A DNA stretch of 6,883 bases from an uncultured Ruminococcus sp. Lineage in GTDB: Bacteria > Bacillota > Clostridia > Oscillospirales > Acutalibacteraceae. The stretch is taken from the NCBI GenBank assembly GCA_902783065.1, contig CACZPV010000236.1, forward strand, positions 1-6,883, written 5' to 3'. Below the pieces are notes generated by a model that was given only the letters and a program-made list of their open reading frames with translations, was not told where the DNA came from and did not search any database. Made by a program: the position numbers and the translations under genes. Shown here piece by piece: positions 1 to 4,314 of the stretch (the stretch's first letter is position 1; the number at the start of each line of letters is the position of its first letter).

Positions 1-212
1 CAAAGGATGAAAAAATCAAAAGCACCATACACGCAAAGGATATTGATATTTCTGTACTGACTTCTATGGACAATGCAGACTATATTTCTCTTACAGATAT
101 AGCGAGATACCGCAATCCGGAAGCACCGGGATATGTTATATAGAACTGGATGAGAAACAGAAGTACAGTAGATTTTCTGGGATTATGGGAAAAACTGAAC
201 AATCCGAATTTT
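1..212 (+). pseudogene. KilA-N domain protein, 5' part, disrupted
   Basis: Reading from base 3, the frame gives a KilA-N domain N-terminus: DYISLTDIARYRNPEAP, then NWMRNRSTVDFLGLWEKLNNPNF. KilA-N is a DNA-binding domain common in phage antirepressors and in proteins scattered through Firmicutes genomes. Its first codons probably lie just left of the window. A TAG at 141-143 sits where the family normally has Lys before NWM (VIKNWM), so a single AAG-to-TAG change explains it. Homology stops after NNPNF at about base 212, exactly where an inverted-repeat element begins, and the rest of the domain is absent. The gene is therefore doubly inactivated. The family call is from memory of the conserved motif and is firm; whether the full gene was prophage-derived is inference. 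Confidence 0.8.
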
Positions 213-339
213 ATAGTAAACGTCATTGAAAATATCCTTTTGTCATTCTGAGAAACGAAGTGACGAAGAATCTTATTAAAGATCCTTCGCTTACGCTCAG
301 GATGACATTATGAGCAAATACTTTTGTCGTTCACTATAA
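211..339. mobile_element. MITE-like inverted-repeat element, 129 bp
   Basis: The ends are terminal inverted repeats. TTATAGTAAACG (211-222) matches the reverse complement of 328-339 at 11 of 12 positions. Inside is a second inverted pair: TGTCATTCTGAG (241-252) against CTCAGGATGACA (296-307), one mismatch. Innermost, CGAAGAATCTT (264-274) pairs with AAGATCCTTCG (279-289), one mismatch, around a 4-base loop. The whole element could fold into one long hairpin and has no coding capacity. The TGTCATTCTGAG...GAAGAATCTT core resembles a palindromic repeat I associate with many Clostridia genomes. The left end abuts the broken KilA-N frame. No target-site duplication is obvious. Mobility by a transposase supplied in trans is inference. 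Confidence 0.6.
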
Positions 340-340
340 G

Positions 341-390
341 TTGAATTATTAAAAATTAAAGTTCAGTTTTTTTAGGAAGGGGGTCTGGGG
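341..390 (+). repeat. 50-bp dispersed repeat, copy 1
   Basis: The 50 bases from 341 to 390 are identical to the reverse complement of 6104-6153. The module starts TTGAATTATT, runs through an oligo-T tract and ends in AGGAAGGGGGTCTGGGG. Both copies lie upstream of, and point toward, a gene with its own promoter: the four-helix membrane protein here and prfC at the other copy. The sequences outside the 50 bp differ, so this is a discrete unit and not part of a longer duplication. Confidence 0.85.
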
Positions 391-427
391 GAGAAACCTT
401 TGTTTTCAAACAAAGGTTTTCCCCCAG
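385..427. repeat. Long G-rich hairpin following repeat copy 1
   Basis: CTGGGGGAGAAACCTTTGTTT (385-405) pairs with 408-427 over about 20 bp with one bulged base, and the loop is nearly absent. No T tract follows on either strand, so it is not a standard intrinsic terminator. It overlaps the last six bases of the 50-bp repeat. Copy 2 of the repeat, near prfC, lacks this hairpin. Confidence 0.7.
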
Positions 428-469
428 AGAAATTCAGAGAAATGCAGCAGCTTGCCGGGCAGGGTCAGC

Positions 470-498
470 TTGACATTAGTTAAAAAAAACAGTATACT
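470..498 (+). promoter_or_regulatory. Sigma-A promoter for the four-helix membrane protein gene
   Basis: A consensus -35 TTGACA (470-475) is followed by a 17-bp spacer and a TATACT -10 (493-498). Transcription should start near 505, leaving a leader of about 65 nt before the ATG at 571. It is one of the two strongest promoter matches in the window. Confidence 0.8.
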
Positions 499-570
499 AT
501 TTTTATTGATGCGGTTAGCACTATTTTGAGAAAGTCCGGCTGATGCAAACGGAAAGTAAGGAGTGATTTG

Positions 571-1137
571 ATGAAAAAATTAATCAAGCCGTTAGGTATA
601 ATATCAGCTGTAAGTTTTGTATTAATGATTGCCGGAGGAATTATTCTTCTTTTCACTCCGATGGGAGTTCCTGCAATTTATGAAGGGACTAATGGTTTCG
701 GTGTTTTTGATTTTCGGTTTTCCTATACTGCTGATAATGTTATGACGATTTTTTCTCATTATACAGGTGACAGAAGCACAGATTGGGTAAGATATTATGT
801 AATCGATTTTATTTTTGCCTTTTTCGCTGCCTGCTTTATGATATCACTGCCGCTGCGGTTTTATGCTGAAGATGACAGGCATTATTTATTATTTCGTGCC
901 AGTGTATTTTCAGCATTGATGACGCTGCTTTTCAATGTAATTGAAAATATTCTGATTCTTCGTTTGCTGAATATTACACCGTATTTCAGCGAGGGAGAAG
1001 CAGATATAGCATCAGGAATTACTGTACTGAAATGGGTATTTGCAGCTGTGTGGCTTGGATCGTCTTTATTGTTTATTATTGCAACTATCATTCATGGAGT
1101 AAGGCAGAAATATCATCTACGCAGATTGAAAAAATAA
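571..1137 (+). CDS. Four-helix membrane protein of unknown function
   Basis: The product is 188 residues and I do not recognise the family. Hydrophobic segments at about 7-29, 74-95, 108-130 and 153-175 predict four membrane helices. A long loop (about 30-73) between helices 1 and 2 contains GVPAIYEGTNGFGVFDF. The C-terminus is basic (GVRQKYHLRRLKK), which by the positive-inside rule puts it in the cytoplasm and the long loop outside. There is no signal peptidase motif, catalytic motif or transporter signature. The start is ATG 571, with AAGGAG at 558-563 spaced 7 nt; an in-frame TTG immediately before it (568) is too close to that site. The gene appears monocistronic, with its own promoter at 470-498 and a terminator at 1175-1222, and converges on the DUF378 gene. 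Confidence 0.85.
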   Translation: MKKLIKPLGIISAVSFVLMIAGGIILLFTPMGVPAIYEGTNGFGVFDFRFSYTADNVMTIFSHYTGDRSTDWVRYYVIDFIFAFFAACFMISLPLRFYAEDDRHYLLFRASVFSALMTLLFNVIENILILRLLNITPYFSEGEADIASGITVLKWVFAAVWLGSSLLFIIATIIHGVRQKYHLRRLKK

Positions 1138-1174
1138 CATAATTTTCTGATATCGGATTTTTCGCAATTCAAAT

Positions 1175-1222
1175 AAAAAAGCTCGTGTACAAACCTTTAA
1201 GGCTTATACACGAGCTTTTTTT
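1175..1222. terminator. Bidirectional intrinsic terminator
   Basis: AAAAAAGCTCGTGTA (1175-1189) and TACACGAGCTTTTTT (1207-1221) form a perfect 15-bp stem counting the A/T tails. The T tract runs to 1222 on the plus strand and a matching T tract appears on the minus strand. It lies between two convergent genes (571-1137 plus and 1524-1297 minus) and can stop both. Confidence 0.9.
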
Positions 1223-1250
1223 GCCGCAGATATAATTTCTTGCGGCAAAA
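1219..1250. repeat. Second hairpin overlapping the terminator
   Basis: TTTTGCCGCA (1219-1228) is the exact reverse complement of 1241-1250, with a 12-base loop. It shares its TTTT with the tail of the bidirectional terminator. It may back up termination of minus-strand transcripts from the DUF378 gene or protect their 3' ends. Confidence 0.65.
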
Positions 1251-1296
1251 GTGATTCTGCTATATTTTGGGAATCAATCTTATGGTATGCTCATCG

Positions 1297-1524
1297 TTAT
1301 TCAGAGAAAGCGGGACGTCCGTCGTCGTGTGTGATGGCATTCTCTCGAAACAAGAGTGAAATACACCATACCGCTGCCAGTGCAACAAGAGTGTAAATGA
1401 TTCTGCTGACAATACCCGTCTGACCGCCGCAAAGCCATGCTACGATATCAAACTGGAAGATACCGACACTGCCCCAGTTAAGACCGCCGATAATCAGCAG
1501 AATAAGTGAGATTTTATCAAGCAT
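1297..1524 (-). CDS. DUF378 family two-helix membrane protein
   Basis: This small protein of 75 residues has two predicted membrane helices (about 5-23 and 38-59) and a short polar tail. The first helix contains IIGGLNWG (11-18), followed by VGIF and FDIVAW, the conserved pattern of DUF378, the family that includes B. subtilis YuzA. The second helix begins SRIIYTLVALAAVW, also typical. No biochemical function is established for the family. The start is ATG at 1524-1522, with GGAGG at 1537-1533 spaced 8 nt; the frame is open further upstream to 1587, but those codons lie in the hairpin leader and precede the ribosome binding site. It appears to be a single-gene unit with a long structured leader, ending at the bidirectional terminator. 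Confidence 0.9.
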   Translation of the reverse strand: MLDKISLILLIIGGLNWGSVGIFQFDIVAWLCGGQTGIVSRIIYTLVALAAVWCISLLFRENAITHDDGRPAFSE

Positions 1525-1550
1525 TTTTTCTGCCTCCAAATTATGATAAT

Positions 1551-1578
1551 AAACGGTGCCGTATTTCCGGCTCCGTTT
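1551..1578 (-). promoter_or_regulatory. Proximal leader hairpin of the DUF378 gene
   Basis: AAACGG (1551-1556) pairs with CCGTTT (1573-1578), and GCCG (1558-1561) with CGGC (1568-1571), across a single T-T mismatch and a 6-base loop. It ends 14 nt upstream of the GGAGG site. It lacks a U run, so control of ribosome access or message stability is more likely than termination. Confidence 0.45.
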
Positions 1579-1600
1579 CAGGAACATTTACAGATGCCCG

Positions 1601-1669
1601 ACAAATGCAATGCTGCGGAAATACCTATGTATCCCTTAACATCGCAAAGTCTGCCGCAGCATTGTTTGT
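1601..1669 (-). promoter_or_regulatory. Distal leader stem-loop of the DUF378 gene
   Basis: CAATGCTGCGG (1608-1618) is the exact reverse complement of 1654-1664. The stem extends outward by ACAAA/TTTGT (1601-1605 with 1665-1669) after a 2-nt bulge, giving 16 bp around a 35-nt loop. Together with the proximal hairpin it makes a structured leader. I could not match it to a riboswitch class that I know. Confidence 0.45.
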
Positions 1670-1696
1670 TCGCTTTTATTATGACCGGTTTTGATT

Positions 1697-1702
1697 GAAT
1701 TA
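1697..1702 (-). promoter_or_regulatory. Possible -10 box for the DUF378 gene
   Basis: The minus strand carries a perfect TATAAT here, which would start a transcript near 1690 with a leader of about 165 nt. No good -35 lies 16-18 bp upstream, so the promoter is weak, activator dependent or wrongly placed. Confidence 0.3.
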
Positions 1703-1876
1703 TACCTGAATCCGTAAAACTCAGTATAGATGAACATTAAAAATATTGCTGTAATGCATATTTTTATTCATTATTTTTCATTCAGAAAATCACCGGACAA
1801 GTGCGCTTTTTCTGCCTGTGCCACTGACGGCAGTACGGATATGATGAAACCGTCAAGTTAACTTCACGGATTCAGG

Positions 1877-2176
1877 TTATAAATAACATACCAGCTTTTT
1901 CAGCCGTTTTATTCCTGTACGGATATGCTTATAAACTGTCGCAGCGCTTAAATCCAGTTCCTGAGCAATCTCCTCTGCACTCATACAATCTACATATTTC
2001 ATTTTGATACAATTTTTTTGACGGTCGGTCAGCTCCTTGTGAAAACCAGCATACATTAGCTTTTTCATTCTTTTATGCTTTTCATCGTCCCCTTTATCAT
2101 ATAATCCGGTCAGAAATTGCTCTAAGGATGCCTGTTTTTCCTGCGACTCGTATAATTGAACATACCTTTTACTCAA
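1877..2176 (-). CDS. Small sigma-70 region 4-like protein
   Basis: The product is 99 residues. Residues about 47-95 (ELTDRQKNCIKMKYVDCMSAEEIAQELDLSAATVYKHI and on) form a sigma-70 region 4 helix-turn-helix: a TDRQ entry helix, EEIAQELD as first helix, and SAATVYKHIRTGIKRLKK as recognition helix and tail. Residues 1-46 are short, charged and lack the region 2 needed for -10 recognition, so it cannot act as a complete sigma factor. Such proteins are common in clostridial phages and conjugative elements. The start is TTG 2176-2174, with GGGGAG upstream spaced about 9 nt; the nearest in-frame ATG would remove the N-terminal 40 residues. It begins 3 nt after the upstream gene's stop, so the two are co-translated. 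Its target promoters are unknown. Confidence 0.8.
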   Translation of the reverse strand: MSKRYVQLYESQEKQASLEQFLTGLYDKGDDEKHKRMKKLMYAGFHKELTDRQKNCIKMKYVDCMSAEEIAQELDLSAATVYKHIRTGIKRLKKLVCYL

Positions 2177-2179
2177 ATA

Positions 2180-2383
2180 TCAGCACTCCCCTTTTCTTCT
2201 TCCTAATTGCCTTGCTGTTTCCATACATTCATAGCGCATAATACGCATAAGCTCCAATCTTTTGCTCATTTCAATCAGAAGATCTGCCGATGCGGTTTTC
2301 ATCTGCTCAGTCAGAACTTCAATTCTTTCCTTAAGCTTTTCCGCACTTTGATAATATTCCTCTGCCCATTCTTTATATGTCAT
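2180..2383 (-). CDS. Small coiled-coil protein paired with the sigma-like protein
   Basis: The product is 67 residues, almost entirely alpha-helical and highly charged. MTYKEWAEEYYQSAEKLKERIEVL is followed by a second helix, ADLLIEMSKRLELMRIMRYECMETARQL, predicting a helical hairpin or coiled coil. I recall similar short MTYKEWAEEYY proteins next to region-4-like regulators in clostridial mobile elements, but know of no assigned function. The start is ATG 2383-2381, with AAGGAG spaced 5 nt; an in-frame ATG at 2401 overlaps that ribosome site. It is the first gene of a two-gene operon facing the XRE repressor, with an operator-like repeat just upstream (2398-2413). Binding to the sigma-like partner is inference from pairing alone. 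Confidence 0.75.
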   Translation of the reverse strand: MTYKEWAEEYYQSAEKLKERIEVLTEQMKTASADLLIEMSKRLELMRIMRYECMETARQLGRRKGEC

Positions 2384-2397
2384 AATTACTCCTTTCC

Positions 2398-2413
2398 ACA
2401 CATTTCGTGGTAT
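2398..2413. promoter_or_regulatory. Operator-like repeat 1, before the sigma-like operon
   Basis: ACACATTTCGTGGTAT matches ACACGTTTCGTGGTGT at 2657-2672 in 14 of 16 bases. It ends 15 bp upstream of the coiled-coil gene's ATG, overlapping the tentative -10 and start point of the minus-strand operon, a position suited to repression. Confidence 0.55.
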
Positions 2414-2460
2414 ATTTCGTTTTTGCCGTTCCCTGAATTGCTACACAGAAAAAACGTTTT

Positions 2461-2476
2461 CAACACAAAACGTGTA
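2461..2476. promoter_or_regulatory. Operator-like repeat 2, inverted
   Basis: Read on the minus strand this is TACACGTTTTGTGTTG, matching TACACGTTTCGTGGTG at 2656-2671 in 14 of 16 bases. It lies within a longer CTACAC...GTGTAG inverted pair (2441-2446 and 2472-2477) that also encloses the palindrome AAAACGTTTT (2451-2460). Confidence 0.5.
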
Positions 2477-2649
2477 GTTATTGATTTAAAAAAATAATCT
2501 GACTTGCCGCATTTTAAAGATATTGCAGTTAAAGTCGATCTTTTAATTTCATTATATTGATTTTTTTAACAAAGTCAAGGAAAAAATTATGGCAAAGTCT
2601 GGGATTGTCGTATAAATTGTACAAAGGAAAAAGAAGTTTAAAAAAACTC

Positions 2650-2678
2650 TTGAAATACACGTTTCGTGGTGTTATAAT
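2650..2678 (+). promoter_or_regulatory. XRE-operon promoter with embedded operator
   Basis: TTGAAA (2650-2655), a 17-bp spacer and a perfect TATAAT (2673-2678) form a strong sigma-A promoter with a start near 2685. The spacer itself is the third operator copy, ACACGTTTCGTGGTGT (2657-2672), which contains the inverted pair CACG-TTT-CGTG. A protein bound here would exclude RNA polymerase, as expected for an autorepressed regulator. Confidence 0.8.
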
Positions 2679-2705
2679 ATAGGAAATCAGATATGGAGGC
2701 AGATT

Positions 2706-3104
2706 ATGAAAAATCAATTGGGAAGTAAAATCAAACAGCTGAGAAAAAGCCGCGGCATTACACAATCGGAACTTGCGGAAAATCTTGGTATTTCCAGCTC
2801 GGCAGTGGGAATGTATGAGCAGGGACGCCGTGAACCGGACAATAATACATTGCTAAAGTTATGCTCATATTTTGGGATAACCAGTGATTATCTTCTTGGG
2901 AATACCGAAACTAAAATAACATCCGGCAGTCGGGAAGTCAGTGACGTATTTGATGAATTTACCCGTGTACTATCCTCTCAGCAATGCCTGATGTTTGACG
3001 GGATTCCGCTGAATGAAGAAGACAGAAGTAAAATTGTGGATGCAATCAAAGTAGTTGCCGCTATCGTAACACAGCAGCATGACCATAAAAAAATAACTGA
3101 ATGA
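2706..3104 (+). CDS. XRE-family (ImmR-like) transcriptional repressor
   Basis: The product is 132 residues. Residues 7-64 form a Cro/C1-type helix-turn-helix: GSKIKQLRKSRGITQSELAE, then LGISSSAVGMYEQGRREPD and the closing ITSDYLLG. The linker is followed by a helical C-terminal part (about 76-122) with LMFDGIPLNEEDRSKIVDAIK, typical of small clostridial repressors that oligomerise through this end. The start is ATG 2706, with GGAGG at 2695-2699 spaced 6 nt. Operator-like repeats lie in its own promoter and before the facing sigma-like operon. Next downstream is an ImmA-type metallopeptidase, the arrangement of ICEBs1 ImmR/ImmA, where the protease inactivates the repressor. That this protein is the protease substrate is inference from gene order. 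Confidence 0.85.
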   Translation: MKNQLGSKIKQLRKSRGITQSELAENLGISSSAVGMYEQGRREPDNNTLLKLCSYFGITSDYLLGNTETKITSGSREVSDVFDEFTRVLSSQQCLMFDGIPLNEEDRSKIVDAIKVVAAIVTQQHDHKKITE

Positions 3105-3169
3105 AAAGCAGCTGTGAGATAATGTCAGAAAATAATTTTCCGCATTATTATTCGGAAAATCAGCAATAA
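3101..3169 (+). CDS. Possible 22-codon ORF overlapping the repressor stop
   Basis: An ATG at 3101-3103 overlaps the repressor's TGA stop as ATGA, an arrangement that often signals translational coupling. The frame runs 22 codons to TAA at 3167-3169, beginning MKSSCEIMSENNF. It has no ribosome binding site of its own and no recognisable feature. It includes both arms of an intercistronic hairpin: ATTTTCCG (3135-3142) and CGGAAAAT (3153-3160). It may simply be spacer. Confidence 0.2.
   Translation: MKSSCEIMSENNFPHYYSENQQ
3135..3160 (+). promoter_or_regulatory. Intercistronic hairpin between repressor and peptidase genes
   Basis: ATTTTCCG (3135-3142) is the exact complement of CGGAAAAT (3153-3160), around a 10-nt loop. 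No T tract follows, so it should not terminate. It could lower or protect the downstream message and so set the repressor-to-protease ratio. Confidence 0.4.
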
Positions 3170-3187
3170 TATAACTGAGGTATGTCA

Positions 3188-3628
3188 ATGAAAAAAATAG
3201 CAGAACAAGTATTGAATTTGATTAAACGCTGCGGGACGGCGGATCCTGCCGGAATTTGTGAAAAATCAGGCATCGTGGTACATATCCATGATCTTCCGGA
3301 ACATATTAACGGATTTGCCTCTGTTTACGAGGGGACACCGTTTATTGTGCTTAATCAATCTTTGGAATATTATGAAAGAAAAATTACTCTTGCACATGAA
3401 TTAGGACATATTATTCTTCACCGGTACACCAATTCTGTTAATCTGAGTATGAATACAAGCTTCTGTACATCCAGATATGAAAAGGAAGCAGATTGTTTTG
3501 CTGCACATCTTTTGCTGGCAGGAGAAATCGGTGAGCTGGAAGATATGGAAAGTGTAACCGCTGAGGATGTATCTATGATAACACATATGCCTCTTTCAAT
3601 GATTAAAAAAGCTTTTTTCGGGGAATAA
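3188..3628 (+). CDS. ImmA/IrrE-family metallopeptidase
   Basis: The product is 146 residues. It carries the zinc-protease motif HELGH at 70-74 within ITLAHELGHIILH, followed by YEKEADCFAAHLLL (about 97-110), whose Glu supplies the third zinc ligand in this family (COG2856, formerly DUF955). The preceding GFASVYEGTPFIVLN is the usual beta-hairpin before the active-site helix. Family members ImmA and IrrE cleave XRE-type repressors in mobile elements or stress responses; here the likely substrate is the repressor encoded 83 bp upstream. I prefer ATG 3188 because GAGG at 3177-3180 is then spaced 7 nt; the in-frame ATG at 3182 would leave only 1 nt. The active site is complete, so the enzyme is probably functional. 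Confidence 0.88.
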   Translation: MKKIAEQVLNLIKRCGTADPAGICEKSGIVVHIHDLPEHINGFASVYEGTPFIVLNQSLEYYERKITLAHELGHIILHRYTNSVNLSMNTSFCTSRYEKEADCFAAHLLLAGEIGELEDMESVTAEDVSMITHMPLSMIKKAFFGE

Positions 3629-3655
3629 TGTGATTGTATTTTAATGAGCATCAGG

Positions 3656-3667
3656 AATCAGCTGATT
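3656..3667. repeat. Perfect 12-bp palindrome between the peptidase and LURP-one-like genes
   Basis: AATCAGCTGATT equals its own reverse complement and lies in the 64-bp gap, ahead of the GGAGG site at 3681. It could be a protein-binding site, but no second copy was seen and no good promoter surrounds it. Confidence 0.35.
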
Positions 3668-3692
3668 ATTACACTGATCAGGAGGAATTTAT

Positions 3693-4181
3693 ATGAAGCT
3701 GTATATTAAACGCAATAACATCGACAGTGGAATGAGTTTTGCAGTATATGATCACGCTGAAAATATTATTTTCAATGTAGAAACATCGGTAGATTCCTCC
3801 GTAAGAATGGTTATTGAAAATCAGTCCGGAGAACCGTTTTCCATGATCAGGCTTAATACATTCCTTTTTACCTATTTTACAATTCGATGCAGCAGACATT
3901 TTTATGTATTGATTCCTTGCCTGCGTGAACAGTTTTCTTTTGCTATTTACGGCAGCACGTATCGGTTTTCCGGGAATCTTGCCTATGGAAAATTTGTTAT
4001 GTCTGATTCTGATAACAAAACTATGATGACAGTTGAAAAAACAGTTACACACAACGGTGATGAGGCATTTGTGCTTGATATTCAGGATGAAGAACATAAA
4101 ATGTTTATGATTTCAGCTGCAATCTGTGCTGCCTCATATCAGATTCTGGCAGAACCAAATACTCCTCAGGTATGCTGTTGA
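3693..4181 (+). CDS. LURP-one-like (tubby C-terminal fold) protein
   Basis: The product is 162 residues with no signal peptide or membrane helix. The pattern is alternating beta strands followed by one hydrophobic helix near the end (about 137-152, KMFMISAAICAASYQI). It opens with MKLYIKRNNIDSGMSFAVYDHAENIIFNVET and later has FAIYGSTYRFSGNLAYGKFVMSD, then EAFVLDIQDEEHKMFMI. These resemble the repeated strand-turn units and the terminal strand-helix of LURP-one/DUF567 proteins such as YxjI, which share a fold with tubby and scramblases. The match is by pattern and is moderate. GGAGG at 3681-3685 is spaced 7 nt from ATG 3693. It lies 64 bp after the peptidase gene on the same strand without a clear promoter, so it is probably the third gene of the repressor operon. 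Its role is unknown. Confidence 0.65.
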   Translation: MKLYIKRNNIDSGMSFAVYDHAENIIFNVETSVDSSVRMVIENQSGEPFSMIRLNTFLFTYFTIRCSRHFYVLIPCLREQFSFAIYGSTYRFSGNLAYGKFVMSDSDNKTMMTVEKTVTHNGDEAFVLDIQDEEHKMFMISAAICAASYQILAEPNTPQVCC

Positions 4182-4208
4182 ATATGGCTGCAATCAATTG
4201 TTTTGAGA

Positions 4209-4243
4209 ATAAAAAGTCCGCGCTGTGCAAGGCTTAGCAGCGG
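4209..4243 (-). terminator. Distal prfC terminator
   Basis: Read on the minus strand, a stem built on CGCTG/CAGCG (4221-4225 with 4238-4242), extended by CCG/CGG with a bulge, is followed by ACTTTTTATTCT. It is the second of two hairpins in series after prfC. On the plus strand the same stem is followed only by TTATT, so termination of the LURP-one-like transcript would be weak. Confidence 0.5.
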
Positions 4244-4245
4244 TT

Positions 4246-4285
4246 ATTAAAAATCAGCGCTGCCGCCGAAAGCAGCAACGCTGAT
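4246..4285 (-). terminator. Proximal prfC terminator
   Basis: ATCAGCG (4253-4259) pairs with CGCTGAT (4279-4285), and CTGC with GCAG inside it, with a 3-nt bulge. On the minus strand the stem runs directly into TTTTTAAT. It starts 29 bp after the prfC stop codon. Confidence 0.65.
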
Positions 4286-4314
4286 ACTTGATTGTTAATG
4301 ATATTGGTATGTCG

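Larger units (their letters stand above)
213..570. other. Non-coding interval before the four-helix membrane protein gene
   Basis: This 358-base stretch holds no credible gene. In order it contains most of the inverted-repeat element, the first copy of a 50-bp dispersed repeat, a long G-rich hairpin, a strong promoter, and a leader of about 65 bases ending in an AAGGAG ribosome binding site. Confidence 0.7.
1525..1876. other. Non-coding interval between the sigma-like and DUF378 genes
   Basis: These 352 bases contain no convincing gene. The part from 1525 to about 1690 is the presumed leader of the DUF378 gene, with two hairpins. The AT-rich remainder (about 1703-1876) holds only the palindrome AAGTTAACTT (1855-1864) inside a CCGT...ACGG extension. 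I see no clear terminator for the sigma-like operon. Confidence 0.6.
2384..2705. promoter_or_regulatory. Divergent control region between the sigma-like pair and the XRE operon
   Basis: This 322-bp AT-rich spacer contains no gene. It carries the repressor-gene promoter (2650-2678) and three copies of a 16-bp operator-like sequence (2398-2413, 2461-2476, 2656-2672). For the minus-strand operon a tentative -10, TATACC (2414-2409), lies under the first operator with a poor -35. The middle (about 2480-2640) holds oligo-A and oligo-T tracts that could bend DNA. Confidence 0.6.

Noticed and set aside
385..427. Intrinsic terminator
   Set aside because: There is no U run on either strand after the stem.
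568..570. TTG one codon before the four-helix membrane protein's ATG
   Set aside because: The ATG at 571 has the better 7-nt spacing from AAGGAG.
1525..1587. Longer DUF378 N-terminus from 1587
   Set aside because: It would translate through the leader hairpin and the GGAGG site; ATG 1524 matches the family's MLDKISLILL start.
1855..1864. AAGTTAACTT palindrome as terminator of the sigma-like operon
   Set aside because: It has no loop and no T tract on the minus strand.
2207..2497. Plus-strand ORF of 96 codons
   Set aside because: It is antisense to the coiled-coil gene, with an aromatic-rich translation from AT-rich complement and no ribosome site.
2529..2765. Minus-strand ORF of 78 codons
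   Set aside because: It runs across the XRE promoter and gene start; the Phe/Leu/Asn-rich translation is typical of AT-rich spacer.
2706..3628. Toxin-antitoxin reading of the XRE-peptidase pair
   Set aside because: The intact HELGH active site, gene order and autoregulatory operators fit ImmR/ImmA better; there is no toxin-type domain in the second gene, though the possibility is not fully excluded.
3678..4097. Minus-strand ORF of 139 codons
   Set aside because: It is antisense to the LURP-one-like gene, has a low-complexity translation and no ribosome site; the plus frame has GGAGG at 7 nt.
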